A DNA stretch of 64,000 nucleotides from Desulfobacteraceae bacterium. Its GTDB lineage: Bacteria > Desulfobacterota > Desulfobacteria > Desulfobacterales > JAABSP01. Shown here piece after piece: positions 1-8,211 of the stretch. Both the position numbers and the translations under genes were made by a program. Every line of letters starts with the position of its first letter. Position 1 is the first letter of the stretch. The DNA is taken from positions 1 through 64,000 of the forward strand of contig JAABSP010000015.1 of the NCBI GenBank assembly GCA_011390345.1, in the 5' to 3' direction. The notes beneath the pieces were generated by a model, which made no database searches, was not told the origin of the DNA, and saw only the letters and a list, made by a program, of their open reading frames with translations.

Positions 1-735
1 AGTGAGGCCCCCCACGGTCTTCCCCTCCTCGTTCTTCAGCGACATGGTGTTGACCCGCACCGGAACCACCCGGCCCTCCCGGGTCTTCAGCTCCCCCTCC
101 CGGCTGATGCCGCCTTTGCCATCCTTGGCATCGATCTTGTCGAAATGATCGAACCGGGCCATCTCCCGGGAGATCTCTTCGCCGAAGAGCGCGGCTGCGG
201 TCTTGCCGAGGATCTCCTCCCGGGGGTATTCCGACAGGGTCTCGGCCATCTGGTTGAAGAAATTGATGTGGCCGCCCCGGTCCACTGTCAGCACCCCGAT
301 GTCGAGGTTGTCTAAAATCATCTTGAGGCGCCGGTCCTCATATCGGACCCGGTTGATGAGATCCCAGAACGCGGAGTCGTCGTGAAAGATCTCCATGCAG
401 CCGATGCCTTTTCCGTCGGGGCCGTACAGGGGGGTGACGATCTTGGTGATCGCGTTGGGCCGGCCCTCCGCGTCGATCATCTGCACCTGGAGGCGGGTGG
501 GGCCCGAAAGGGTTTCAAAGGGCTCGGGGACCGGACATTTCCCGTTGCAGAGCGCGCTCAGGAAAACCTCGTGGCAGTAAAAGCCTATCACATCTTCTGC
601 CACATGTTCCGTGAGGGTCTCTGCAGAACGGTTCATGAACCGGATGCGACGGTCCGAAGAGAGGATCAGCACCCCCAAGGAGAGATGGTCGAAGAGCGCA
701 CCGAGATGTTCGTATCGGACCAGGGGTTCATCCAT
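1..735 (-). CDS. PAS-domain signalling protein, C-terminus cut by window edge
   Basis: The minus strand is open from an ATG at 735 to the window edge, giving 245 residues with no stop. An SD-like AAGGAAGG lies just upstream, 12 bp after the stop of the receiver-kinase gene, so it is the third gene of the same operon. Two PAS domains are visible: residues about 8-120, with a cysteine motif FYC-(9)-C-(3)-CPV near residue 50, and residues about 135-245 (LDNLDIGVLTVDRGGHINFFN-like S-box). The output domain is outside the window. Tandem PAS followed by an AAA+ sigma-54 activator or a kinase would both fit. The sigma-54 promoter upstream of the tmc operon makes an NtrC-type activator attractive, but that is inference. 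Confidence 0.75.
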   Translation of the reverse strand, partial: MDEPLVRYEHLGALFDHLSLGVLILSSDRRIRFMNRSAETLTEHVAEDVIGFYCHEVFLSALCNGKCPVPEPFETLSGPTRLQVQMIDAEGRPNAITKIVTPLYGPDGKGIGCMEIFHDDSAFWDLINRVRYEDRRLKMILDNLDIGVLTVDRGGHINFFNQMAETLSEYPREEILGKTAAALFGEEISREMARFDHFDKIDAKDGKGGISREGELKTREGRVVPVRVNTMSLKNEEGKTVGGLT

Positions 736-747
736 CAAAGCCTTCCT

Positions 748-1905
748 TTACGATCGCCGGGGCAGCCGGATGGTGAAGGTCGAGCCTCTGCCCTTCTCTG
801 ACTCCATCTCGATGACGCCGCCGTGCTCGTCGATGAGCTTTTTGGTGATCATCAGGCCGATCCCGGTCCCCCGGCTCCCCTTGGTGCTGAAAAAACGCTG
901 GAAGAGCTTCTCTTTGGTCTCCGGGTCCATGCCGATCCCGTTGTCCGTTATCCGGTAGTACAGCTCACGGGGGCCCGCCATACCGCATTCCAGGAGAATC
1001 TGCATTTCTTTACCGGCATCGGAGTCCGCTTCGGCCGCCTCACGGGACGCGTCGATCGCGTTGGAGACGAGATTGACCAGGCAGAGATGGATGCTCTCCG
1101 AGTCCAGCGGGAAGGTCGCCTCCGAAGAGAGGGGCTTCAGTTCCAACGCTATGCCGTACTCTTGGGCCCTGGGCCCCATCAGCTCGGCCACCTCCCGGGC
1201 CGGCCCGGACGGGTCCGAAGGACGGATCTCCAGCTCGGCCGGCTTGGCATAGTTCAGCAGATCCATAGAGAGATTTTTGATCTTCTCCACATTCCCCTTG
1301 ATCATCTCCCAACCCTGGTTCAGGTAATCGGGATTGTCCAGCTCGATCCCCTTTTCCAGGACGAATCCGCCGCCTTTCAAGCCCCCCGCGATGTTCTTGA
1401 TAGCATGGGAGAGCCCCGCAACGGTCTGGCCGATGGCCGCAAGCCGTTCGGCCTCCACCAGGCGCCGGCTCTTCTCCTCCACCAGGGCCTCGAGGTTCTC
1501 CGTATACTCCCGAAGCCGGCGCCGCATGGTGATCCGCTCCTTGGATCTTTTGAGCGCGATCTCCAGGACATCGTCGTTGATGGGCTTGGTGATGAAGTCG
1601 GTGGCCTCGAACTTGAGGCTCTTGATGGCCAGATCGATGTCGCCGTGGCCCGTGATCATGATGATCTCGGTATCGGGGCTTTCCCCCTTGATCTTCCGGA
1701 GCAGCTCGATGCCGTCCATCACCGGCATCTTGATGTCGGTCATCACGATGGCAGGATGCCATTCTTCGAAGATTGAAAGGGCCTCCCGGCCGTCTGCCGC
1801 GGTTCGGACCTCGTATCCGGCATCTTCCAGAGTGATGCCCAGTACGGTGCGGATTCCTTCCTCATCGTCAACGAGTAAGATGGTATCGGTAATGGTATCT
1901 CTCAT
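748..1905 (-). CDS. Receiver-histidine kinase (REC-HisKA-HATPase)
   Basis: 385 aa, cytoplasmic, with no membrane segment. Residues 1-125 are a CheY-like receiver with the acidic pocket DDE, phosphoacceptor D57 (TDIKMP) and K107. A coiled linker with YTENLEALVEEKSRR follows. The dimerisation helix has the probable phosphorylated H167 in LSHAIKN, which lacks the usual acidic residue after His. The HATPase_c domain (about 265-383) has N (VSNAIDA), DNGIGMD and GTGIGL boxes. The start overlaps the stop of the upstream heme-type kinase by 4 bp (ATGA), so the pair is translationally coupled. It closely resembles the kinase at 12475-14061, including the EATDFITKPI and YTENLE segments. Its position suggests that it relays signals from the membrane kinase. 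Confidence 0.9.
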   Translation of the reverse strand: MRDTITDTILLVDDEEGIRTVLGITLEDAGYEVRTAADGREALSIFEEWHPAIVMTDIKMPVMDGIELLRKIKGESPDTEIIMITGHGDIDLAIKSLKFEATDFITKPINDDVLEIALKRSKERITMRRRLREYTENLEALVEEKSRRLVEAERLAAIGQTVAGLSHAIKNIAGGLKGGGFVLEKGIELDNPDYLNQGWEMIKGNVEKIKNLSMDLLNYAKPAELEIRPSDPSGPAREVAELMGPRAQEYGIALELKPLSSEATFPLDSESIHLCLVNLVSNAIDASREAAEADSDAGKEMQILLECGMAGPRELYYRITDNGIGMDPETKEKLFQRFFSTKGSRGTGIGLMITKKLIDEHGGVIEMESEKGRGSTFTIRLPRRS

Positions 1906-4199
1906 GCCTCCCCTTCCGGTATGGGAAAATGGATCACGAAGCAGGCCCCTTCTCCCGGTTCCGAGATCGCCCGGACGGTCCCGCCGCAGTCCTTGATGAT
2001 GCCGTAGGTGATGGAAAGCCCCAAGCCCGTGCCCTTGCCCACCTTCTTGGTGGTGAAGAAGGGCTCGAAGATCCGGTCGATCACGGCCTCGGGAATCCCG
2101 ACGCCTGTGTCGCAGACCTCTGCTTTCACATATTTTTCTCTCTTTTTCTCTTCGATTGCGGTCCGCAGGGTGATCTGCTTCTCTTCGGCTTTGAAGATGT
2201 CGGATTGGGCCCGCTCCTCGATGGCATCCCTTGCATTGATCAGCAGGTTGATGAAGACCTGCTCCAGCCGGCCCGTCTCCCCCATGATGAGGGGAAGGTC
2301 TTCTCCGATCTCCCAGACCACCTCGATCCCCCGGATCTTGAGCTGCTGGCTGAAGATATCGAACGCGCTTCTGATGACGCCGTTCAAGTCCACGGGGGTG
2401 AGGGTCATGTCCGACTTGCGGCCGAACTGGCGCATGTGGTTGATGATCTTTGTGGCCCGGTCCACATGGCTGTCGATCTCCTTTGCCAGAGTCCCTAAGA
2501 TCTCGGTCTTGATGGGCTCGTTTTTATTCACCTTTTTGATGAAGAAACTGCTGGCGGTCTTGATGACCGAAAGCGGCTGGTTCAGCTCATGCGCGACGCC
2601 CGTGGCCATCTCCCCAAGAGTGGCCATCTTGCTGGCCTGAATGAGCTGCTGTTCGGCCTCCAGCCTTTTGGTGATGTCGCTGGTTGTGACGAGAAGCACC
2701 TTCTGGCCCGGATATTCCGAGGGGGAGATCCTTATATTGACGAAGATGGTTTGGCCGTCTTTGCATATCTGGCGGACCTGGCTGATTGCGGCCCGGCTCC
2801 GGCTCTTGATCTTTTCAAAGCAGCTTTTCCGCTCTTCTTCCTTGAAGAGATCGAGAAAGGAGCGGTCGATGATCTCCTCTTTGGAGTAGCCGTAGACGAT
2901 CCCGACGCTCTCGTTGCAGTCGAGCACCGTGAGGGTCTCTACATCGAGCACAAAGACCGGGTTGGGGATGTTGTTGAAGATCGCGTAGTACTTCTTTTCC
3001 GATTTGGCCAGCTCCTTTTCCAGGACTTTTCTGTCTGTGATATCGAGGCTCATCTCCATGGCAGCGATGATCTCCCCCTGTTCGTTTCTTAGAGGGGAGG
3101 TGGTGACGAGCCAGTGGAACTCCTTGCCGTCCTTGTTCTTGCCGCTCTCCTCGCTGAAGTGGATCTTGCCGTCTGCAAAGGTCTGTTCCACGGGGCAGAC
3201 CACACATTTTTCCGTTCTTCCCTTGTATGCGTGGAAGCAGAAATCTCCGGGGCACGGGTCGAAGTTCTCCGAGAAGTGGCGGTTGTATTTGATGAGCCGG
3301 TAATCCCTCCCCTGCACCGTGATCAGGCAGGGGACCTGCTCGAAAAGAGTTTGATACTCCTTGCGCTGCTGGTTCAGCTCGGCCTGCTTCTCCCCGATCT
3401 TCCCCTGCATGTGGTTGATCGATTCGGCAAGCTGGCCCAGCTCGTCATGGCGGGCCACCTCGATCTGGGTGGTGTAGTCGCCTTTGGCGATCATTCGGGT
3501 TCCCCGGATCAGCCGGCGGATGGGGTGGTTGACGAATTTGAGCACCAGCAGGAAGATCATCGCGGAGGTGATCAGGAAGACCGCTACGGCCAGCCCGATG
3601 GCACCCTTTTCGAAATGGTGGATCTGCTGGTTCGCCTCCTCGATGGAGACCACCAGATCCAGGGCCCCGAGAATCATCTTGTCATCCGGATGGATGTGGC
3701 AGGCGTCCGTGGAGCAGCCCGGCTCGTTCTCGATGGGGCTGATCATTCCCAGAAACCTTCGGCCCGAGGGATCTTCAAAAAAACGGGCGCGGTTTTCCAA
3801 TGCCAGGCTCTGGAGGGGCGGATCGGTTCTGTGGCAGATGTAGCAGGCCTCGTCCTTGATGTTGGTGGCCCGTTCCAGCTCCGACGGCTGGTTGGAGAAC
3901 TTGATCTGCCCCTCCTTGTTGTAGATCCGGATGGTCTCGATATCCCGCTGCCGCGCGATGTTGTTGATGATCTGGTTGATCTCGTCGCGGGAGTTGAGCA
4001 TCATGGCATAGTGGGTTCCCAGCTTGATGGTGTTGCTCAGCCGTTCCGCAGAGAGGGTGATGTCCTGCATGATCCGCTTCTTCTGGTATTTGATGTTGAA
4101 GTAGGCCCAGGTGGAGATGCTCAGCAGCAGGGTGATGCCCAGCGCGAAGATGAGCTTTGTGGCGAGGCTGTGGCGAAGGTCGTGAAAGAGTTGGTGCAT
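1902..4199 (-). CDS. Membrane sensor histidine kinase with two c-type heme motifs
   Basis: 765 aa. TM1 spans about 14-34 and TM2 about 199-221, enclosing a periplasmic domain of about 165 residues. That domain contains CYICH (119-123) and a CX4CH motif, CSTDACH (162-168). Both are covalent heme-c attachment patterns, and CX4CH is known from cytochromes c3. HAMP follows (about 222-275), then a PAS with the cysteine motif DFC-...-C-VV-CPV (about 318-342), a second PAS (about 405-510), HisKA (VAHELNQPL) and a HATPase_c with DTGVGIP and GTGLGL. It is the first gene of a minus-strand operon with the receiver-kinase (4-bp overlap). The sequence supports a redox or gas sensor at the periplasmic face; the ligand is unknown. 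Confidence 0.9.
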   Translation of the reverse strand: MHQLFHDLRHSLATKLIFALGITLLLSISTWAYFNIKYQKKRIMQDITLSAERLSNTIKLGTHYAMMLNSRDEINQIINNIARQRDIETIRIYNKEGQIKFSNQPSELERATNIKDEACYICHRTDPPLQSLALENRARFFEDPSGRRFLGMISPIENEPGCSTDACHIHPDDKMILGALDLVVSIEEANQQIHHFEKGAIGLAVAVFLITSAMIFLLVLKFVNHPIRRLIRGTRMIAKGDYTTQIEVARHDELGQLAESINHMQGKIGEKQAELNQQRKEYQTLFEQVPCLITVQGRDYRLIKYNRHFSENFDPCPGDFCFHAYKGRTEKCVVCPVEQTFADGKIHFSEESGKNKDGKEFHWLVTTSPLRNEQGEIIAAMEMSLDITDRKVLEKELAKSEKKYYAIFNNIPNPVFVLDVETLTVLDCNESVGIVYGYSKEEIIDRSFLDLFKEEERKSCFEKIKSRSRAAISQVRQICKDGQTIFVNIRISPSEYPGQKVLLVTTSDITKRLEAEQQLIQASKMATLGEMATGVAHELNQPLSVIKTASSFFIKKVNKNEPIKTEILGTLAKEIDSHVDRATKIINHMRQFGRKSDMTLTPVDLNGVIRSAFDIFSQQLKIRGIEVVWEIGEDLPLIMGETGRLEQVFINLLINARDAIEERAQSDIFKAEEKQITLRTAIEEKKREKYVKAEVCDTGVGIPEAVIDRIFEPFFTTKKVGKGTGLGLSITYGIIKDCGGTVRAISEPGEGACFVIHFPIPEGEA

Positions 4200-4228
4200 T
4201 TTTTCCCTTGTTGTCCGTCGGGTTCTGT

Positions 4229-4252
4229 TTCAGAGGAGACGTCTCCTCTGAA
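4229..4252. other. 24-nt perfect palindrome between DUF3782 gene and kinase operon
   Basis: TTCAGAGGAGAC is followed directly by its exact reverse complement GTCTCCTCTGAA. It lies 30 bp upstream of the heme-type kinase start and 55 bp past the stop of the preceding minus-strand gene. There is no T-tract on either side, so it may be an operator or a weak terminator stem. Confidence 0.5.
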
Positions 4253-4306
4253 TTACCGACTATCACTTTTCACATAAATGGGGCCGGATCTCAAGGGAAA
4301 AATGGA

Positions 4307-5080
4307 TTACAGGCCATCTACGGCCTCGGCATGGGTGTAAATCGTGATTCCAAGACTTTCAGCCGACGTTTTTGCTTTCGGATCCACCATAGGCGAGATG
4401 ACGATCCATCTGGAAGCCTTTCTGCCGTGCTTCTTCTCGTAGAATTCGGCTTTTCTCGCAAAAATATGCATCTGAGATTGTGAGATGGAGGATTTCAATT
4501 CACAGATGATCAGCTCGCCGTTTCGGATGATGATATCCAGCTCGACCTGATCCGGCCTGCCGAAGACCTCTCCCTTGTCATCGAACTCGTTGACGGAGAT
4601 GACCTCTACATCGAAATGCTCCTCTAAAATCCCTTTCAGCGCATTTCGGAAGGATGCCTCGGAATTGGTACCCCAGCGAGCCCCCAGCGCCCCGATGGTG
4701 CTGTCAAATTTCCGGTCGAAATGGGCTCCCAGATCTCTGATCTCCTGGATCAGGGCTTTGTGGACATCCTGATTTTCTTCCCATTTCCGTTCACTTTCCC
4801 GCTGTAGTCTCTCCCATCTTTCCTCGCTTTCCCGCTGCTGCTGCTCCCATCTTCTGTCATTCTTTTCCCATTTTCTCGTGCTCTCCTCCTGCATACGGGT
4901 CAATTTTGCCATCATTTGGTCAAAGCGGCTCTCTCCTTGGTCCCGGTCCATAAAATGCTTCCGACCCAGATCGACGATAAATCTCCGCACCTCCTCGTCC
5001 GTCTGAACGATCCGGGGGAGTTCCTTTAAAATGATGGCTTTGATCTCCTGGCGGTCCATTGTCATTTCCTGCTCGGCCAT
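4307..5080 (-). CDS. DUF3782 family, PD-(D/E)XK nuclease-like protein (copy 2)
   Basis: 257 aa. Residues 1-55 are a helical N-terminal region (DRQEIKAIILKELPRIVQ). Residues about 58-105 are a strongly charged coiled coil of W/E/R/Q heptads. The C-terminal domain (about 125-257) has a PD-(D/E)XK-like signature, with D in VELDIII followed about 11 residues later by E-L-K in IICELKSS. DUF3782 proteins are typical of bacteria with many expanded families; their function is not established. The SD is AAAGGAGTG. The gene is a tandem paralogue of the one immediately upstream (27-bp gap). The first 43 residues are identical apart from one K/R change, and the C-terminal domains are nearly identical; only the coiled coil differs. 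Confidence 0.8.
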   Translation of the reverse strand: MAEQEMTMDRQEIKAIILKELPRIVQTDEEVRRFIVDLGRKHFMDRDQGESRFDQMMAKLTRMQEESTRKWEKNDRRWEQQQRESEERWERLQRESERKWEENQDVHKALIQEIRDLGAHFDRKFDSTIGALGARWGTNSEASFRNALKGILEEHFDVEVISVNEFDDKGEVFGRPDQVELDIIIRNGELIICELKSSISQSQMHIFARKAEFYEKKHGRKASRWIVISPMVDPKAKTSAESLGITIYTHAEAVDGL

Positions 5081-5107
5081 GATGCACTCCTTTTATGGAA
5101 AAATAGA

Positions 5108-5869
5108 TTACAGGTTCTCTACGTCATCGGCATGGGTGTAAACCGTGATTCCCAGTTTTTCGGCCACCGGTTTTGCCCTCGGGTCCACCATGGGCGAGAT
5201 GACGATCCATCCGGAAGCCTTTTTGCCGTGCTTCTTCTCATAGAAATGGGCCTTGTTAGCGAAAGTATGCATCTGAGATCGGGAGATGGAGGATTTCAAT
5301 TCACAGATGATCAGCTCGCCGTTTCGGATGATGATGTCCAGCTCGATCTGATCCGGCCTTCCGAAGACCTCTCCTTTGTCATCGAATTCGTTGACGGAGA
5401 TCACCTCCACATTGAAATGTTCCTCTAAAATCCCCTTGAGCGCATTCCTAAAGGATGCCTCCGAATGAAGGCCCCACCGGGTGCCGATCGCACCCATTGT
5501 GCTGTTGAATTTCCGGTCGAAATGGGCTCCCAGATCTCTGATCTCCTGGATCAGGGCTTTGTGGACATCCTGATGTTCTTCCTTTCTTCTTTCGCTATTG
5601 AGTTTGAATTCTTTCAAATCCCGAATCAGCTCTCGATTTTCTGCCTGACCTTCTTTCCATCTTTTCTCGCTCTCCTCCCGCATGAGGACCAGCTCACCCA
5701 TCATTTGGTCAAAGCGGCTCTCCCCTTGGTCCCTGTCCATAAAATGTCTTCGGCCCAGATCGACGATAAATCTCCGCACCTCCTCGTCCGTCTGAACGAT
5801 CCGGGGGAGTTCCTTTAAAATGATGGCTTTGATCTCCTGGCGGTCCATTGTCATCTCCTGCTCGGCCAT
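5108..5869 (-). CDS. DUF3782 family, PD-(D/E)XK nuclease-like protein (copy 1)
   Basis: 253 aa, the upstream member of a tandem pair. It has the same architecture as its neighbour: N-terminal helical region, coiled coil at about 58-95, and a C-terminal PD-(D/E)XK-like domain with IELDIII and ICELKSS. The coiled-coil centre (EKRWKEGQAENRELIRDLKE) is unrelated in detail to that of the other copy, while the flanks are almost the same. This suggests duplication followed by divergence of the middle, or gene conversion of the ends. The SD AAGGAGAA precedes the ATG. The 370-bp region upstream must contain its promoter, divergent from the tmc operon. Biochemical activity is unproven. Confidence 0.8.
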   Translation of the reverse strand: MAEQEMTMDRQEIKAIILKELPRIVQTDEEVRRFIVDLGRRHFMDRDQGESRFDQMMGELVLMREESEKRWKEGQAENRELIRDLKEFKLNSERRKEEHQDVHKALIQEIRDLGAHFDRKFNSTMGAIGTRWGLHSEASFRNALKGILEEHFNVEVISVNEFDDKGEVFGRPDQIELDIIIRNGELIICELKSSISRSQMHTFANKAHFYEKKHGKKASGWIVISPMVDPRAKPVAEKLGITVYTHADDVENL

Positions 5870-5987
5870 GATCTTCTCCTTCCGCCGTTGTGGTTCTTCG
5901 GTCTCTTTCAGACTCGTTCATATATTACTTCACTCAAAGGGGATCGGCAAGCCCTGTCATTCCGTCCCTTATTGCGGAAAAATCCTT

Positions 5988-6094
5988 TTGCATCAATGTG
6001 CAATATTTTTGCAACATGGACATATAAAGCAAAACTATCTTTTATAAAAAGATAATTCACCATTATATATCATTGTTGTTGCATACCTGCAACA
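5988..6094 (+). promoter_or_regulatory. TTGCA palindromes, probable activator binding region
   Basis: Two inverted repeats share the half-site TTGCA: TTGCA-N6-TGCAA at 5988-6003 and TGTTGCA-TACC-TGCAACA (perfect 7-bp arms) at 6077-6094. A further TTGCAACA arm lies at 6009-6016. They sit about 105-210 bp upstream of the sigma-54 promoter, the usual position for enhancer-binding-protein sites. An unrelated perfect repeat TATCTTTT-ATA-AAAAGATA lies between them at 6036-6054 and may serve the divergent DUF3782 gene. The region is clearly more AT-rich than its surroundings. Confidence 0.55.
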
Positions 6095-6184
6095 CTTATC
6101 GGATATGAAACAGCGGAGACACCTTATCGTTAAATCTTCCTCAAACAATTGATTTGATAGGTTATTTATCCGGAACAGTCATCT

Positions 6185-6200
6185 TGGCACGCCTGATGCA
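6185..6200 (+). promoter_or_regulatory. Sigma-54 (-24/-12) promoter of the tmc operon
   Basis: TTGGCACGCCTGATGCA carries GG and GC at the canonical 10-bp separation, matching the sigma-54 consensus TGGCAC-N5-TTGC(A/T) with one mismatch in the -12 element. Transcription would start near 6210, about 30 bp before the first ATG at 6240. No competing sigma-70 promoter of comparable quality was seen. Confidence 0.7.
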
Positions 6201-6239
6201 TTAAAAGAGGGCAACGAACCTGCAACCCTGGAGAGGATC

Positions 6240-6794
6240 ATGAACAACGTAACCCTCAAAAACGATGGCCAGATGCTGCTGAACGGAAGGCCAGTGAAGA
6301 ACCGCCCCCTGATGTGCCTCAACCACTCACTGGGCATCGCGGAGGACTGCACCTTCCGCTCCTACTTCCGGCTCATCGAGCAGTATCCGCCCCTGGCCGA
6401 GTTGAGCCCCTTCTTTCCCGGGTATCTCAAGGAGTACCGGGATGCACCTGAAGAGAGATGCATCTGCGAAGACTTCGACTACCTGGAGCTTTCCAAGACG
6501 GTCGAGATGATCGGGTTTCCGGGAAAGCCGAGGCTTGAGATCTACATCGCGCTCCACGGCATCTGCGAGGAGGGGACCTGCGACATGCGCCACCAGTCCC
6601 TCTTCAATCTCCTGGACATGCCCCTGAAGCTGGGAAGGCTCAAGCACATCATCTTCGGAGACCGGGTGGATGTCTTCGAGTTCGAAACCGTCTTCACCCT
6701 GTTCGAGTTCATCGACGGGATCGCGTGGGAACTCGGTTTTCACAGCGTCCCCATGACCTGTACCGTCAACCCCAAGGAGGTGTCCCATGTTTGA
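6240..6794 (+). CDS. Conserved hypothetical protein, first gene of the tmc operon
   Basis: 184 aa, soluble, with no signal peptide or membrane segment. I do not recognise a named domain. It has seven cysteines (26, 37, 74, 76, 109, 114, 174), including CIC and GICEEGTC pairs that could bind a metal or respond to redox state, and it is rich in aromatic residues. An SD-like GGAGAGGAT precedes the ATG. The end overlaps the following Usp gene by 8 bp. From memory, the Desulfovibrio vulgaris tmc locus also has a hypothetical protein and a Usp protein beside tmcABCD, which supports a shared but undefined role with the complex. Confidence 0.75.
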   Translation: MNNVTLKNDGQMLLNGRPVKNRPLMCLNHSLGIAEDCTFRSYFRLIEQYPPLAELSPFFPGYLKEYRDAPEERCICEDFDYLELSKTVEMIGFPGKPRLEIYIALHGICEEGTCDMRHQSLFNLLDMPLKLGRLKHIIFGDRVDVFEFETVFTLFEFIDGIAWELGFHSVPMTCTVNPKEVSHV

Positions 6795-7710
6795 TAAGAT
6801 CTTATTTGCAACCACCGCATCCCCGACCTGTGATGCGGCCGCCAATGTCGCATTCGACATGGCCAAGAAGTATGACTCGGAGATCATCGTCTTCCACACC
6901 TACGGCCTGCCGTCCAGAGGCTACAGCCCCTTTGTCACCGATCTCCGCACCGGTGATGCGGAGGTGAGCCATGACGCGGACTATGCCGAGTGGGTCAAGG
7001 AGGAGATGAAGAACACCTATGCCAAGCAGATGGCAAACGTGAAAAAGGAGGTCCGGTTCGAGACCTGCACAGGCGTACCCTACACTGAGATCCAGCGGCT
7101 CGCGAGAAAAGAAGGTGTGGATCTCATCGTCATGGGCGCACACACCAGAGAGAATGAGGATGTGGGCGCGACCAGGTACCGGAACGTGGTGGGCAGCACC
7201 ATGCAGCGGGTGGCCAAGAGCGCCCGGTGTCCGGTGCTTATCGTGAGTCGGCCCTGCACCACCTGCTTCTGGTACTTCTCCAACATCATCTTCGGCACCG
7301 ATTTTTCCAAGGCATCTGATTCGGCCTTTGCCTTCGCGCTCAAGACCGCAAACGAGATCGGCTGCAAGATCCATATGTTCCATGCGGTGGACCTGAGCGA
7401 CATGCAGATGGGCCGGGAGCATGACCAGAAGGAGATCGAGGCCCGGGTCAAGGAGGCCAAAGAGAAGATGGAGGAGCGTTATGTCTCGAAAATGAACGAC
7501 TTCGACAATTATGATATTGAAATCTGGGAGGGAATTCCCTATGTGGAGATATTGAAGTTCGCCCGGGAGCGCAATGGGGATCTCATCGTCATGGCGCACC
7601 ACACCCGGGAGATCGATCCGGAAAAAGCCCTGCTCGGAAGCACGGTGGAACAGGTGGTGCTGCGCGCCGCATGCCCGGTGGCCAGCGTCAACCGGCCCGA
7701 CAAACTCTGA
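6787..7710 (+). CDS. Tandem universal stress protein (UspA family)
   Basis: 307 aa with two UspA domains, residues about 1-155 and 165-305. Each ends with the nucleotide-binding pattern: GAHTRE...VGSTMQRVAKSARCPVLIV in the first, and AHHTRE...LGSTVEQVVLRAACPVASV in the second. The GX2GX9G(S/T) spacing is better kept in the first. The start lies inside the end of the preceding gene with an AAGGAGGTG SD. Usp proteins bind ATP or AMP and modulate stress responses. Its fixed place beside the Tmc redox complex suggests it reports energy state to the complex or its regulators, but this is inference. Confidence 0.92.
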   Translation: MFDKILFATTASPTCDAAANVAFDMAKKYDSEIIVFHTYGLPSRGYSPFVTDLRTGDAEVSHDADYAEWVKEEMKNTYAKQMANVKKEVRFETCTGVPYTEIQRLARKEGVDLIVMGAHTRENEDVGATRYRNVVGSTMQRVAKSARCPVLIVSRPCTTCFWYFSNIIFGTDFSKASDSAFAFALKTANEIGCKIHMFHAVDLSDMQMGREHDQKEIEARVKEAKEKMEERYVSKMNDFDNYDIEIWEGIPYVEILKFARERNGDLIVMAHHTREIDPEKALLGSTVEQVVLRAACPVASVNRPDKL

Positions 7711-7759
7711 TCCGCCGACGATCCGTTCAGGGCTCAATTCAACACGAAAGGGAGCCCCC

Positions 7760-8191
7760 ATGAACAAAAAAAAGGTACTGATCGTCGATGATGAAATGGA
7801 TATGCGGATCTTTCTCTCCACCCTATTTGAAACGAGCGGCCGCGAGGTCGTGGCCGCTCGGGAGGGGAAGGAGGGGATCGAAAAGGCCGGTGAAACAGCG
7901 TTCGATCTGATCGTGCTCGATGTGATGATGCCCGGCGAGGGCGGCGTGATGATGTACCGCCGCCTCAAGACCGACGAAGAGTTGAAGAAGATCCCGGTGA
8001 TCATCCTTTCGGCCATCGCGAAGAAGACCTTTATGCACTATCTGAAGATGTTGAACGCACAGATGACAACCCCGATACCGGAGCCGGACGTTTACATGGA
8101 AAAGCCCCCGGAGGCAGATGAGCTGATCGAGGTCAGCCGAAAGCTTCTGGGAGACGAGAAGCGGGACGGCCCGGAAAAATCCCCGGAATAA
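7760..8191 (+). CDS. Single-domain response regulator
   Basis: 143 aa; the start was chosen at 7760 because AAAGGGAG sits just upstream. It is a CheY-like receiver with DDE pocket, phosphoacceptor Asp in VLDVMMPGEGG near residue 53, Ser in LSAIAKK and Lys in MEKPPE. An insertion of about 20 residues between the S/T and K motifs (MHYLKMLNAQM...EPDVY) makes the beta4-beta5 part longer than usual, and there is no output domain. It sits between usp and tmcD in the operon, so it probably acts as a phospho-dependent partner or phosphate sink for the kinase at the operon end. Confidence 0.9.
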   Translation: MNKKKVLIVDDEMDMRIFLSTLFETSGREVVAAREGKEGIEKAGETAFDLIVLDVMMPGEGGVMMYRRLKTDEELKKIPVIILSAIAKKTFMHYLKMLNAQMTTPIPEPDVYMEKPPEADELIEVSRKLLGDEKRDGPEKSPE

Positions 8192-8211
8192 GGGGAAAAG
8201 GAGCATGAGAT

